64,000 bases of DNA from contig NC_009391.2 in NCBI RefSeq assembly GCF_000002875.2, positions 367,486-431,485 of the forward strand, given 5' to 3'. The position numbers and the translations under genes were made by a program. Each line of letters opens with the position of its first letter. Position 1 is the stretch's first letter. Origin of the DNA: Leishmania infantum JPCM5. Taxonomy: Eukaryota > Euglenozoa > Kinetoplastea > Trypanosomatida > Trypanosomatidae. The notes under the pieces are model-generated. The model had not been told where the DNA came from, searched no databases, and worked only from the letters and a program-made list of their open reading frames with translations. Of the stretch, positions 10,182 to 20,094 are shown in pieces.

Positions 10182-11879
10182 ATGCGCCTGCCATCGCTGC
10201 CCTTCCGGACATGTCTCACCCCCTCGGCTGCGACCACCATGACGGCGAGAACTGGGTACCACCTCAAGCGGGCATCGTGCGCCGCTGCGGTGTTCTTCCA
10301 CTCGAGCCACCGCTGCTGCGCTGCTGTCGGCGCTGCCTCTCTGTGTCGGGTTTCTCTCCCTTGCCACCCACTGCTGCTGCTGATGGCGATGCACAGTGAC
10401 GCGGCGACGATCTCGCCGGCGGTAGCTAGCCCTCAGCGTCTGCGTGGGCACACCACCTCCGCGCGCGTCTCACGGTCGTTGCCACCGCTATCCTTGACCT
10501 CGTCGCTGTCTCACGCCTCCTCGTCGTCTGCTCACCGCTGCCCCCCCATCGAGGCATTCACGGCGAGTGGCGGTCACTCCGCCATGGCGGCGTGTTGCAT
10601 GGCGCGCCGCCACGCCTCGACTGGTCGCCGCCCCACCTTCACCGAAATCGCAGAGGCGCTACAGGTGCTGGAGGTTAGCATCGACGTGGACCCGAAGGCG
10701 CTCAAGAAGAGGTACCGCGAACTTGTAAAGAAGAACCACCCTGACGCTGGTGGGGAGGAGGCGACGATGGCCCGCGTCACTGTCGCCTACGAGCGCCTCA
10801 GCGAGCTCACGAATCGGGAGAGGGAAGAGTTTAAGCTGCAGAAGAAGATGTTTCACAGCGGCAGCGGTGCGTCTTCGGCAGCATCGCGGCGCTACCGTCC
10901 CAGCCCACCGGGCGGCTTCGGGTACGCGGCTCCAGATGAACCGTTCCAGGCACAGGCAGCGAACATGTACGGGCAGTATTATCAGCAAGACGCCAACAAC
11001 GCCTACCACCGGGCACACGACAAAGGGCACAACGGCTACTGGAACCACTTCCACAACCGCGGCGGCTCCGGTGGCTTCGCCGAGAACCCCTTCACTTCCA
11101 GAAGTCCGTTCAGCATGTACGCGCAGGCACAGCGCGCCCGCTTCATGCCGCCTGGATCGCTGCTCATCCAAGGGTTGGTTGTCTACCTTGTCTTGTCCAC
11201 CATGTTCCTCTTCGCTTATCGGTCGTACCGCGACTGGCGGCACGATGACGGCTGGCGCATGTCGGAGAGCCTGGCGCGACATGAGCAGATGGAAGAGCTG
11301 CACCGCATTCGACAAGAGATGAACGAACGCGCGCGCGCCATGCAGCACCTCGACGACGAAGACGCGACCGCCGCGTCGTACCGCAGTCGGCAGTACGTCG
11401 GGGAGTCGCCCACGGCTCGCGCGTACGAGTACGCCCGTCAGCGCCGGATTCAAATGATGCAGGAGCAGCAAGAGACTGCCGCGAACCTGCCGGAGCTGCG
11501 CGGGTGGCCTAGGATCGGGGAAGACAAGGGGCGCATCATCAAGCGTGCGCAGGACCCGTCTGGCATTGTATTCTTCGAGCCTCGCAAGGAGGACAGCCGG
11601 CGCCGCCAGATCGAGAATCATCGCAGGGGCAGCGGCTTTACGCGCGCCTCTTCGAATGAGTCGCCGCCGCCACAGCTGAACGAGGCTGCTCAAGTTCCTC
11701 TGTGTGACGCGGCGACTGCGGCGGCGGCGACTGCATCGTCGCTTGCCGCAGACAGCAGCGCCCCGCTACCACCCGAAGCGAACGTCAGCTCAGTTGTGGT
11801 GAAGCCGGTGGGTAGTGAGCAGGAGGCGCAGGCCGTCATGCGCGGCATCTTCGGTGATCTTCGCAAGATCGTCTCGTAA
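10182..11879 (+). CDS. J-domain protein with single transmembrane segment
   Basis: Predicted 565-aa Hsp40-family protein starting at the ATG at 10182. The basic, Ser/Thr/Ala-rich N-terminus (MRLPSLPFRTCLTPSAATT) suggests import into the mitochondrion. The J-domain lies at about residues 150-215 (FTEIAEALQVLEV, LKKRYRELVKKNHPDAGGEE) with HPD at 186-188. It is followed by a Gly/Tyr/His/Asn-rich linker and one hydrophobic helix near nucleotides 11155-11229 (LLIQGLVVYLVLSTMFLFAY). The region after the helix is highly charged and probably helical (RHEQMEELHRIRQEMNERAR), and the tail is Ala/Ser-rich. It resembles membrane-anchored class III J-proteins. With the gene at 5606-7432 it forms a pair of J-protein genes that share only the J-domain, so they do not look like a recent duplication. 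Confidence 0.87.
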   Translation: MRLPSLPFRTCLTPSAATTMTARTGYHLKRASCAAAVFFHSSHRCCAAVGAASLCRVSLPCHPLLLLMAMHSDAATISPAVASPQRLRGHTTSARVSRSLPPLSLTSSLSHASSSSAHRCPPIEAFTASGGHSAMAACCMARRHASTGRRPTFTEIAEALQVLEVSIDVDPKALKKRYRELVKKNHPDAGGEEATMARVTVAYERLSELTNREREEFKLQKKMFHSGSGASSAASRRYRPSPPGGFGYAAPDEPFQAQAANMYGQYYQQDANNAYHRAHDKGHNGYWNHFHNRGGSGGFAENPFTSRSPFSMYAQAQRARFMPPGSLLIQGLVVYLVLSTMFLFAYRSYRDWRHDDGWRMSESLARHEQMEELHRIRQEMNERARAMQHLDDEDATAASYRSRQYVGESPTARAYEYARQRRIQMMQEQQETAANLPELRGWPRIGEDKGRIIKRAQDPSGIVFFEPRKEDSRRRQIENHRRGSGFTRASSNESPPPQLNEAAQVPLCDAATAAAATASSLAADSSAPLPPEANVSSVVVKPVGSEQEAQAVMRGIFGDLRKIVS

Positions 11880-12534
11880 AGAACAGGCACGTTCGTTTGC
11901 ACCTCCCTTTTTCGATGCCGCGGCTGTGTGCACACGTGTGAGCCTGCGTTGTGGCTGATCATGATTTCTTTGATGCTGTTGTTGATTGATCTACGTGCGT
12001 CGTGATGCCGTGGCACCATGCCCCTCTGTCTCCTTCCCTCTGTGCATAGGCGCGCACCAGGGCGGCAACAACGGGGCGTTCTCTGCATATGTGTGTGTGT
12101 GTGACTCCCGCCGGTTGCGCATGCACGTGTGCGTGTGCACGGAGCACCCTCAGCGGGCTACCACGGCTGCCGGTACGTCCACGGACTCTCGCACCTCTCT
12201 CGCCCGCGTCTTCTTCTTCGCTTCGCCGCCATGCGTGCGTGTGTGCAGTCCACGGCTTTCGGTTGTGATGGCGCATTCTTCGACAGTGGTGTTCTTCGTC
12301 CAAAGGGCATCTTCTCCTCCCCTAAAGTCTTCCTCGTCCTCACCGCTGTTCTTGTCGCTCACTTTCGCTCGGCTGTCGTACTCCCCCCGCGCTCACCCAC
12401 AGCGCGCATCTGCCTGCGCCTCCGTTGGCGTCCTGCGGCAGGGTTGCGCCTGGCAGCATATGCTTTCTTACTTCGTGATCTGTTCGTGTATACGTACACA
12501 CCTCTCCCCCTTCCTCCCTCTCCACAAATCGACC

Positions 12535-12570
<36 letters not shown>

Positions 12571-12625
12571 TTCTTACGGACGCGATCAGTGCGCTGGAGC
12601 GCAACATACGCACTGTGCACTGACG
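11880..12625. other. intergenic region with CA repeat
   Basis: Non-coding DNA of about 0.75 kb with TG-rich stretches and a long (CA)n tract at 12536-12567, about 60 bp before the next ATG. No gene seen. Confidence 0.6.
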
Positions 12626-13603
12626 ATGTCTTCACCATCTTCCAGCTTGCCTGCCGCCGCGTCCTTGCCAGCAACGCACGCCACTTCACCAGGTGCCTTG
12701 TCCTCTGCGGTAGTATCATCTCCAGCGCCCATGTGCACGCATTTTCCGCTGCCGCCGCCGCCGCAGGAGGGGCAACAGGCGAATAACCGAAGTCTCAGCA
12801 ATGACACGCACGCTGGTCAGATGGTGCGGGAGCAGCAGCAGATGATTGAGCAGCTCATGAGCACCGGGCTCGTGCAGGCGGCGGACCTCCTCGACTTCGG
12901 CTTCAGCACCGCGGAGCTCCGCGCCGCCGGGCTGCACCTTCCACCGCTGCACCACCGCGCTGGCGAGCAGACCAAGGGTGTCCTGGAAGCTGCACAAGCC
13001 GAGTGGATGGCAGATGACCACGGTGAGGCTTGTCGCCGCCGCGGGGTGCCTCGGAAGCGCGCTTGGTGCGACGACGCAGCACAGGCACGACCGCAGAAGA
13101 ACGAGCGCGCGACACCATCGCCTGCTATTAGTGGCGCTGCCGAAACCGCGCTGTCTGCTGCGGAAACGACCAGAGAGCCGCAGACGCTCGCAAAGTCTGT
13201 GGCGACGCCTGCCTTGCTGTCGGAGGAGACGCGTGCACGGAGCCTGCACGCCGCGAAGCTCGTGGAGCAGACGCAGAGCCTGCGGCGGCACCGCGGTGCT
13301 CAGGAGTGTGCTCGGTGGCTGTGCTACGACGATACAGACGACGAGGAGGTGTCCAGCACCGCATCAACAGGGACGTCCTCGGGGGAGGCAACCTCAGCGC
13401 TCGCCTCGATGGCGCGGGCGGCGGAAACGCTGCCGAAGGCGCGCTGCAACACGGCCCTCGCCTTCAGCGGACTGGACGTAGCGGTCGTGAAGGAGATTGC
13501 GCAGCGACTGCAGGAAGAGAGCGGCCGCGACGCCTCCGTTGAGAGCCGCCGCACACGCGAGTACCTCGAGTCCCGTGAGAATGGCAATACCCCCTACATG
13601 TAA
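12626..13603 (+). CDS. hypothetical protein, 325 aa
   Basis: I do not recognise a family. The ATG at 12626 opens a 325-codon frame with the strong G/C-ending codon bias of its neighbours, so it is probably real. The N-terminus is Ser/Ala/Pro-rich and ends in a short polyproline run. Residues about 62-110 look helical and amphipathic (EQQQMIEQLMSTGLVQAADL, DFGFSTAELRAAGL), perhaps a small protein-interaction helix bundle. The middle is Ala/Glu/Thr-rich and probably disordered, with an acidic patch (YDDTDDEEVSS). The C-terminal 60 residues are again helical and charged (VVKEIAQRLQEESGRDA). No signal peptide, transmembrane helix or catalytic motif is visible. It sits between a J-protein and the fumarate reductase, which says nothing firm about function. 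Confidence 0.7.
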   Translation: MSSPSSSLPAAASLPATHATSPGALSSAVVSSPAPMCTHFPLPPPPQEGQQANNRSLSNDTHAGQMVREQQQMIEQLMSTGLVQAADLLDFGFSTAELRAAGLHLPPLHHRAGEQTKGVLEAAQAEWMADDHGEACRRRGVPRKRAWCDDAAQARPQKNERATPSPAISGAAETALSAAETTREPQTLAKSVATPALLSEETRARSLHAAKLVEQTQSLRRHRGAQECARWLCYDDTDDEEVSSTASTGTSSGEATSALASMARAAETLPKARCNTALAFSGLDVAVVKEIAQRLQEESGRDASVESRRTREYLESRENGNTPYM

Positions 13604-15124
13604 AGCCGAGCTAAATGCAGAGTGTATACACCGCGTTCGAGGGATGCACACACTAACATACGCACGCCGAGGTGCATGGGTGGCGGCATGTGCGTGCGCG
13701 CGAGTTTCTAACGATGCACTGGACCATCGTTTCCTTCCTTCTTTTGGTTTTTGCTTTGAACCGCGCATTCTCACCCTGCCCCTCCTCTTCCTCGGCCTCG
13801 CACCGTCGTGCTGCTGCGTTAATTCCCAGCCGGAACATAGATTCGCTTGCTCGTCTCCCGCCTCATCCCTCCTCAGCACACGCACACGGCCTTGCTACGT
13901 GGCGCTGACGACGAGGGGTGGAGAAAGTAGGCGCCAAGACGCGCACGCAAGTATAGAGAGGCGTAGGCGTGGGGCGCACGTGCGGGTGAGCCGTCGCAGA
14001 CGCGCACACACCCGGTGATATACTGCACAGATGATAACTGGGACGCTAGCACGCACGACCGACTTCGATAGAGCCCCTCGCCCCCTCGCATCCCTAACAC
14101 GAGGTACCGACTTGTTCGCCTGCTCCACCACCGTTCTTTGGAGGGGGTGGGGTGGGAAGGGCAGCATGGCCATAGAAGACCGTACCCGTGCGCTCATACA
14201 CATGGCCCACGCAGACACTCGTACACCTAGCCACTGCACATGCCCACGGGCGCATTCTGCTTCCTTTCTCATCACGACCTTCGTCGTCTTTCCTTCGTGC
14301 GTGTGCGCATGTCTCGTATGGTCGCTTGCGGATCGGCGCGGCATGGCAGTCTCTCTGTCTCTTTCTTTTCGTATGGGCGTAGGTGTATGTGTACGCTGCG
14401 CGGTGCTCACGAGCGCGCGAACCCCAACGAGTAACCGCTTCGGCGTCGCACATCGCAGTGCATTCCGCGTGACGCAGCATCCGCCTCCCTCTCCTTCCGT
14501 TGGCACGCTCTAGGTCAGTCGACGAAGAACACCCGAAGGACATTGCACCGGTATCCTCAGCACACCATGTGATGACTCCTCCCTGCCTCACAGACTGCCA
14601 GTGCTCTTCCTGCTCGCCAATAGACATCTGCTCTGCATCATTCTTTTCCTTTCTTTCCGCACCATCACCAACGCGGCGATGTGCCCCCCTCCCTCTTGCT
14701 CTCTTCCCTCCCTCTCTCCTCTCTTCCACCCTACCCCCCTCCCCTCCACTCACACACACGCATGCTAACATACGCAAGAGCTTCGTTACGTAGGCCGTAG
14801 CCGTATCTCTTTCTCGGTCTGTCTGTGGCCCGCGCCTCGTCGAATCGTTTTCCGTTTTGTATCGCTCATTGCGTAGCACTTGTATCGACCCACCGTTCAC
14901 CTTCTCTCTCCTCTCTCTCCTCCCTCCCTCCCTCTCGGCAGCTCGTGAGCGTCGACACGCGTTGCCGTGCCCGCGCAAGTGTTTGTGTGTGTGTGTGTGT
15001 GCATGCCACGCCCGCACTGTGTTCCTGTTACTTGATACTAGTGCTTTCTGTCGCTGCCGTTATTCTTCCTCGCTTTCTTTTTCTCTTGTTCCCTCTGTTG
15101 GCCTCTTCTCCCTTTTCAAGAGAC
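13604..15124. other. intergenic region and 5' UTR of fumarate reductase
   Basis: Mixed and pyrimidine-rich DNA. The last 300 bp are in frame with the fumarate reductase but contain no ATG (only a GTG at 14825), and they are crossed by a strong polypyrimidine tract with AG at 14940-14941. They are therefore leader rather than coding sequence. Confidence 0.6.
14899..14941 (+). promoter_or_regulatory. candidate trans-splice acceptor for fumarate reductase
   Basis: An almost pure C/T tract of about 35 bases (TCTCTCCTCTCTCTCCTCCC and on) ends in CGGCAG at 14941. Spliced-leader addition here would leave a 5' UTR of about 183 nt and excludes any start upstream of 15125. Confidence 0.6.
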
Positions 15125-17140
15125 ATGCCGCCGTCTCAGCCTCCGATCGAGGGCGGTGCCAACCGCATCATCATCGTTGGCGGCGGCCTCGCCGGCGTCT
15201 GCGCAGCGCACTCAATTTTGCAGCACGGTGGCAGCGTACTGCTGCTCGACAAGTCCGCGTTTCTCGGCGGTAACAGCACCAAGGCGTCTAGTGGGATCGC
15301 CGGCACGCCGACGCAGGCGCAGATCGACTCCGGCGTGCTCGATGGCGTGAAGCTGTTCACGGAGGACACAAACCGCAGCTTTCATGGCGTGCAAGCGGGC
15401 GAGAAGCCCGGCCCCGTCTCGCCACTCGTGTCGGAGATGGCGCGTCTGTCCGGTCCGTCGCTGGACTGGCTTGTCCGATACTTCAACTGCGACCTGTCGA
15501 AGCTCGGCTTCATGGGCGGCCATAGCCGTCCCCGCACCCACCGCGGCAAGGAGAGGTTCCCTGGCATGGCTATCACGTACGCGCTGATCAGTGCGCTGGA
15601 GGCGGTGCAGAAGGTAGACCCCGCAAGGGCCCGCATCTTGACGAAGGCACGGGTGGTGCGCCTAGTGCGCCACCCGCTGGATGGACCGGTCACCGGTGTC
15701 GTCTTTCAGGACCGCGAAGGTAACCAGCATATGGAGCGGGGTGCCGTGGTGATCGCGACCGGCGGCTTTGCGGCAGACTTCGCCCAGGACGACTCGTCGC
15801 TCATCGCCCGGTTTGCCCCGCAGCTGACCAAGTTTTCCACGACGAACGCCGATCACGCGACCGGCGACGGCATCAAGATCGCTGAGCAAGCTGGCGCCGG
15901 TCTTGTCGATATGGACCGCATTCAGGTGCACCCGTCCGGCCTCGTCGACCCGCGCGACCCTAACAACCACGTCAAGTTCCTGTGCGCCGAGGCGACGCGC
16001 GGAGCCGGTGGCATCGTGGTCGACAGGCACGGGCAGCGCTTCGTGGACGAGCTGGCGCGCCGCGATCAGGTCAGCGCCGCCATGCTGAAGCACGACGGCG
16101 CCAGCCCCTTTTATCTTCTGCTGAACGAGAAGAGCGCCAGGGAAATGGAGTGGCACTGCAAGCACTACGTGGGCCGTGGCCTCATGAAGCGCTACGCCAG
16201 TGGCCACGAGTTCTGTAAGGCTACCAGGATAAAGACCGAGGCCCTGGCGGCGACGTATGCGCAGTACAAGAAGGATGCCGCGGTCAACGCCGCCTCGCGC
16301 GGTGCCGACTCCGGCGCCGCAGGAGCCGCGAAGCGAGGTTTTTTTTCCTCTCTCTTTGGCCTTGGCGAGAAGCGAGTGGCGGCGGGCACTGCGGTAGCCA
16401 AGGACAGCAGCCGCGGCACCCCCGACCAGTTTGGCAAGACGGTATTCCGCAACGTGGACGCCTTCAGCATGGAGGGCCCGCTCTACGTCGCGTGGATCGC
16501 GCCTGTTGTGCACTACACGATGGGTGGCTTGCACGTCAACGAGCGCGCCGAGGTGCTAGACGCGAAGACGAAGAAGCCGATTCCTGGCCTGTACTGCGCC
16601 GGCGAGGCCGCTGGCGGCGTGCACGGCAAGAACCGGCTCGGCGGCAACTCGCTGCTGGACTGTGTCGTGTACGGCCGCGTGGCTGGCGAGGCGGCGACCA
16701 AGTACCTATTCGCCACATACATGGGGCCCTTCTCGAACAACCGCCTGAACACAATCTACTCGCACCTCGCCATCGAGGACCTGCCGCTGGTTCCGAAGGC
16801 AGCCGCCCCCGCCAAGCCGGCAGAGGCGCCAGCCGACAGCAAGGAAGCTTCTGCTTGCAGCGACGCTTCCCCGGCGACCGCCGTGGATGGGGAGAGCAAG
16901 GGCTTGAAGCGCTACACTCGCGCGGAGGTGGCGAAGCACAACAAGGAGTCGGACTGCTGGTGCATCGTGCGCGGCCTGGTGCTGAATCTGACTGAATTCC
17001 TGCCGGATCACCCAGGCGGCAAGCAGTCGGTGCTGATGTACGCCGGCAGCGATGCGACCAAGGAGTTTGACCTGGTGCATCAGCCGGAGGTGATCGACAA
17101 GTATACGCCGGACGCCATCATTGGTGTTGTGTCGGACTAG
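15125..17140 (+). CDS. fumarate reductase flavoprotein with C-terminal cytochrome b5 domain
   Basis: Predicted 671-aa soluble FAD enzyme that reduces fumarate to succinate, in trypanosomatids probably with NADH as electron source. The first ATG is at 15125. Residues 14-60 form the FAD dinucleotide fold (RIIIVGGGLAGVCAAHSI). Family signatures follow: FVDELARRDQ at 306, the substrate loop HYTMGG at 463-468 and CAGEAAGGVHG at 491, then NRLGGNSLLDC. A Gly/Ala/Lys insert near 390-430 is atypical. Residues about 590-671 are a cytochrome b5 domain with HPGG (heme His629) and the second axial His652 in LVHQP. The ApbE-like N-terminal and cytochrome-b5-reductase domains of large trypanosomatid fumarate reductases are absent; the layout is like the Osm1-type fungal enzymes with b5. 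I see no mitochondrial presequence and no C-terminal glycosomal PTS1 (it ends VSD), so location is open. A relic of a paralogous b5 domain lies at 25.7-26.0 kb. Confidence 0.92.
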   Translation: MPPSQPPIEGGANRIIIVGGGLAGVCAAHSILQHGGSVLLLDKSAFLGGNSTKASSGIAGTPTQAQIDSGVLDGVKLFTEDTNRSFHGVQAGEKPGPVSPLVSEMARLSGPSLDWLVRYFNCDLSKLGFMGGHSRPRTHRGKERFPGMAITYALISALEAVQKVDPARARILTKARVVRLVRHPLDGPVTGVVFQDREGNQHMERGAVVIATGGFAADFAQDDSSLIARFAPQLTKFSTTNADHATGDGIKIAEQAGAGLVDMDRIQVHPSGLVDPRDPNNHVKFLCAEATRGAGGIVVDRHGQRFVDELARRDQVSAAMLKHDGASPFYLLLNEKSAREMEWHCKHYVGRGLMKRYASGHEFCKATRIKTEALAATYAQYKKDAAVNAASRGADSGAAGAAKRGFFSSLFGLGEKRVAAGTAVAKDSSRGTPDQFGKTVFRNVDAFSMEGPLYVAWIAPVVHYTMGGLHVNERAEVLDAKTKKPIPGLYCAGEAAGGVHGKNRLGGNSLLDCVVYGRVAGEAATKYLFATYMGPFSNNRLNTIYSHLAIEDLPLVPKAAAPAKPAEAPADSKEASACSDASPATAVDGESKGLKRYTRAEVAKHNKESDCWCIVRGLVLNLTEFLPDHPGGKQSVLMYAGSDATKEFDLVHQPEVIDKYTPDAIIGVVSD

Positions 17141-18840
17141 ACGTCAGCCCTGTCCCCTCACCTCCACATGCGTGCGAGGGGCAGGGAGAAGGAGGGAGGG
17201 AGCGAGCGACGGCGAGGTGTGTGTGTGTGTGTGGCACAGGTGCTCAACGAAGAGAAAGAGGCGGGCAAGGAGATGACAGGGACACCACCACCCCGAACGC
17301 ACCGTGTGTCCGCGCGCCTCCAGCACCACCGCTCCCCATGGGCCCCTCCCCCTTCTACAACGTCCCTGAATCGCTTCCAGCATGCTCTGCATGCGTTGTG
17401 TTTTGTTTTGTGTCTGTCCCCTCCCTCTCTCCTTCCCAAGCACACGCACATCTTATACACTTGGTTCATACATTATAATATGCACATACCTATCTATCTA
17501 TATAGATGTACGCCATGCTCTTTAACGCTTCGCCGTGTGTTGTGCATCTCTCAGAAGCAGCCCCCCTCCCTTCCCCTCCCCCCATTATATCCTTATCCAG
17601 TCCTCCCTCCCTCCTTACTGCACATGGCGACATGATATAGTAACGGCCAAACGAGCCTAGAGGAGGAGGGGTGACGATCACAACGTACGAAGAAGCGAGA
17701 GGCTGAGGGGTGCTCTGCTGATAGAGACGCGGACTTGTGAACGCGTGCGCACCGGCACGCTGGCCTCCGCCTCCGCCTCCCACCCCACTCTCTTCCTCGA
17801 TAGGCGCACCTGTCACCAAATTCTTACAAAACTCGGATCCCACATGCGAGTGGGGTCTATGGCATGCACGTTCTTGCTGTTGCGTGGGGACATCAGGTCC
17901 AACGCGTGCGCCACGGCAGCTGGCGTCCCTCCCCTCCCTCCAGGGGCGCGCCCCTTCGGTGAGCTTCGCGCTCTGTCCCTTCGCTTCGTTCGAGGTGCTC
18001 TGTTTTCGTCGTCACGTTACGAACGCCCCCGCCCTCCAAGGAAAAACGGACAAGAAGGCTAACCCATAAAACGTCGAAGCAGCAGCGGCAGCCGCCCGCA
18101 CAAGTGCGGCGCATCCAGACACGCACCCACTCACCAGAGGGCACGTCAAGAGATTCTGGGGTTGAGCGAGTGCGTTGACGTGCACGTGTGTAGGCGGGCC
18201 AGGTGCTTCGCGTTGTCTTGCTTGGTCTTGTTCTTTCCGCCTTTTCCTACTCCTTGTGCCACTTTTCTGGAGCGTGCGTGCCTATCCTTGTTCTTTTCCC
18301 GCCATCCTAGGGAGTCGAGCCGTAGGGAGGCCTGCGCGGTTCTAAATGTGTGGGGCGATGCCTTTTCATCAGCCGGGTCTCTCGACGGCACCAGAGGAGT
18401 TCGAGGAGAAGCGACTCGATGTGCACTGTCCCACTCCCCCACCTGTGTTGCTTATACATATATGTGTGTTCCCTCATGCATGTTTTTGTCTAAGGCACAA
18501 GTGTGCAGAGGGGAGAGCGTGCTGCAAAACTTGTAAGCGGAACTCTATCGACGATCAGACACAGCGGATCACGGATGAACACACACACACACACACACAC
18601 ACACGTGGAGGAGGCAGACGATGCCCGGGCCGAAGACGAGACATGGGATTGTTCGTGCGCGGTACCACATACGTGCGCCCATGAATAGCACTGGAAGTCT
18701 CTCCTGCTCCCCCCTCCTTCCCCTCTTTTTTTTTTATGCCTTTGTGCAGGCCACACATGTGCGCGCGCAGTGTTGAAGCCCTGCCGGCCCTCCCTCTCCC
18801 TCCCCACCACATCTTTCATCCCCTTCACGGCGTTTGCCGA
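17141..18840. other. intergenic region, no gene seen
   Basis: Probable 3' UTR and spacer with TG-rich stretches, C-rich tracts and (CA)n at 18579-18604. No coding signal seen. Confidence 0.55.
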
Positions 18841-20022
18841 ACAATGAAGCTTTACGCGAGTAGAGTGCGTGCGCTCGTTTCTGACAAGGGGGGAGGGAGG
18901 AGCTTGATCAGCTGCGCCTCCCAACTGCACGAGGAGGCGGCCACCACCCACACGGAGAGACGTTTATGCTTTACACATCACAGCTCTTCCGCACCAGGGG
19001 GCACACCACCCATGCTCGGGGGGGGGGGCGGGCTCGCCGCCCTCTACGGGAGCAGACACCGCTGTCATGGGCCAAGAAATGGCTCAGATCAAGAGGAACA
19101 TGAAAGGAGCCGCCAAGCGCTTGTGCCGCCACAGAGGTCTACCGCGAAGACACAGCAACAACGGCAGTCCAAGCGGAACCGGGCGGACCGCAATGGAGGA
19201 CAACGCTAGCGGCAACGGCAGCCTCCTGTTCCAGCGCGGCGACCTGCCGCGGCACCTCGGTGCAAAGGCCGGATGCTCCACACGGAGGGCTAACTGCATT
19301 GGGGGCGGTGCCAAGCGAACGGGGGAGCGCAGGAGAGGGTCACGGCACGGGGTGGCTGCAGGGCTGCTGGCGGCGGCGGTGCGGGGGTGGGGCGCGCCCG
19401 CGATAGCCGCAACGTCACCTGGGCGGTGGCAACCCTTCCTCGATATTCTTTTTTCCCTTCAGCGCTGGCCGCTGGACGGGCGGCCTTCAAGTACCGCTAT
19501 GAAGAGTCGCTGCATGGATTCTACACCGGTGCTGGACCATGCACCGCTAAACATCCACTGCCCCCACGCACCGCCATCTTTTACGAAACTGACAGCCATC
19601 GGCTATGCAGTGGGCGACGGGCAACGCACACACGCAAACACGAGTCCAATCAAAATGCAGAGCTGGCAACGCCCCCTATTGGTGGGTACAACTGCTGGGG
19701 GGGGGTGGGGCGCGGTCCGGGCCTTCGCCGCGCGCCCACGTAACGGATGGGCGCTGCCAGCCGGGTGCGTCCGCGATCTGTGGGCTTCACGCCCTCTTCG
19801 CCTCCTCCCCCCGCGTCGCGCGGCTCCCCGGCGTTTGCGCTCTCGGTGCGTGTGTGTGTGCGGGGCGGGGGGCGCTGTCTCCGGGCCGTCTTTTTGGCGT
19901 GCTTCGCCGCCCACGCCGGGGGCTACCCCGTTTCCATGCCGAGGGCAGGCGCCCCCCCCTACCCCCGCCTGGCCGATGAGCTGAGCGCTGCGTTCCCCCC
20001 CTTCCCGTGGGTTCGGGAAAAT
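18841..20022. other. G-rich non-coding or relic region before the tRNA gene
   Basis: G-rich DNA with runs of 8-10 G (around 19020 and 19700) and none of the CA/CT repeats seen elsewhere. An ATG-started frame of 305 codons runs from 19067 to 19984 but has no recognisable domain and is dominated by Gly/Arg/Pro. A short stretch in another frame resembles a mitochondrial carrier (listed separately). I judge the region mostly degenerate rather than a functional gene. Confidence 0.4.
19440..19625 (+). pseudogene. possible relic of a mitochondrial carrier gene
   Basis: In the frame of the codon at 19387 the translation contains AAFKYRYEESLHGFYTGAGP followed after a short gap by RTAIFYETDSHRL. This is the pattern found in mitochondrial carrier proteins between the matrix helix and the next membrane helix: an aromatic/basic stretch, then EEGxxGFYxGxGP, then AIxFxxYE. 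Carrier features before and after it are missing or out of frame, so if real it is a decayed fragment. The match is by eye to the family pattern only. Confidence 0.35.
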
Positions 20023-20094
20023 CATCCGTGACAGGATTCGAACCTGCAACCCTCTGATCCGTAGTCAGATGCTCTTCCATTGAGCCACACGGAC
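20023..20094 (-). tRNA. tRNA-Arg (anticodon ACG)
   Basis: Read on the minus strand, 72 nt fold into a full cloverleaf. The 7-bp acceptor stem is GTCCGTG/CACGGAT with G:U at the first pair. The D arm is GCTC/GAGC, the anticodon stem TCTGA/TCAGA with loop CTACGGA (anticodon ACG), and the T arm GCAGG/CCTGT with loop TTCGAAT. The internal promoter boxes are intact (A box TGGCTCAATGG, B box GGTTCGAATCC). Four T residues follow almost at once (positions 20021-20016 on the + strand read as A), giving a Pol III terminator. The tRNA would read CGU, and CGC/CGA after inosine modification. It is antisense to the surrounding Pol II array and marks the change to A/T-richer DNA. Confidence 0.95.

Noticed and set aside
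14825..15124. 100-residue N-terminal extension of the fumarate reductase
   Set aside because: Starts at GTG, has no ATG, is low complexity and is crossed by a polypyrimidine tract with a splice-acceptor AG at 14940-14941.
19067..19984. 305-codon ATG-started frame in the G-rich region
   Set aside because: Gly/Arg/Pro-rich with no recognisable domain, and the only family-like motif nearby is in another frame. Left as a possible relic rather than a gene.
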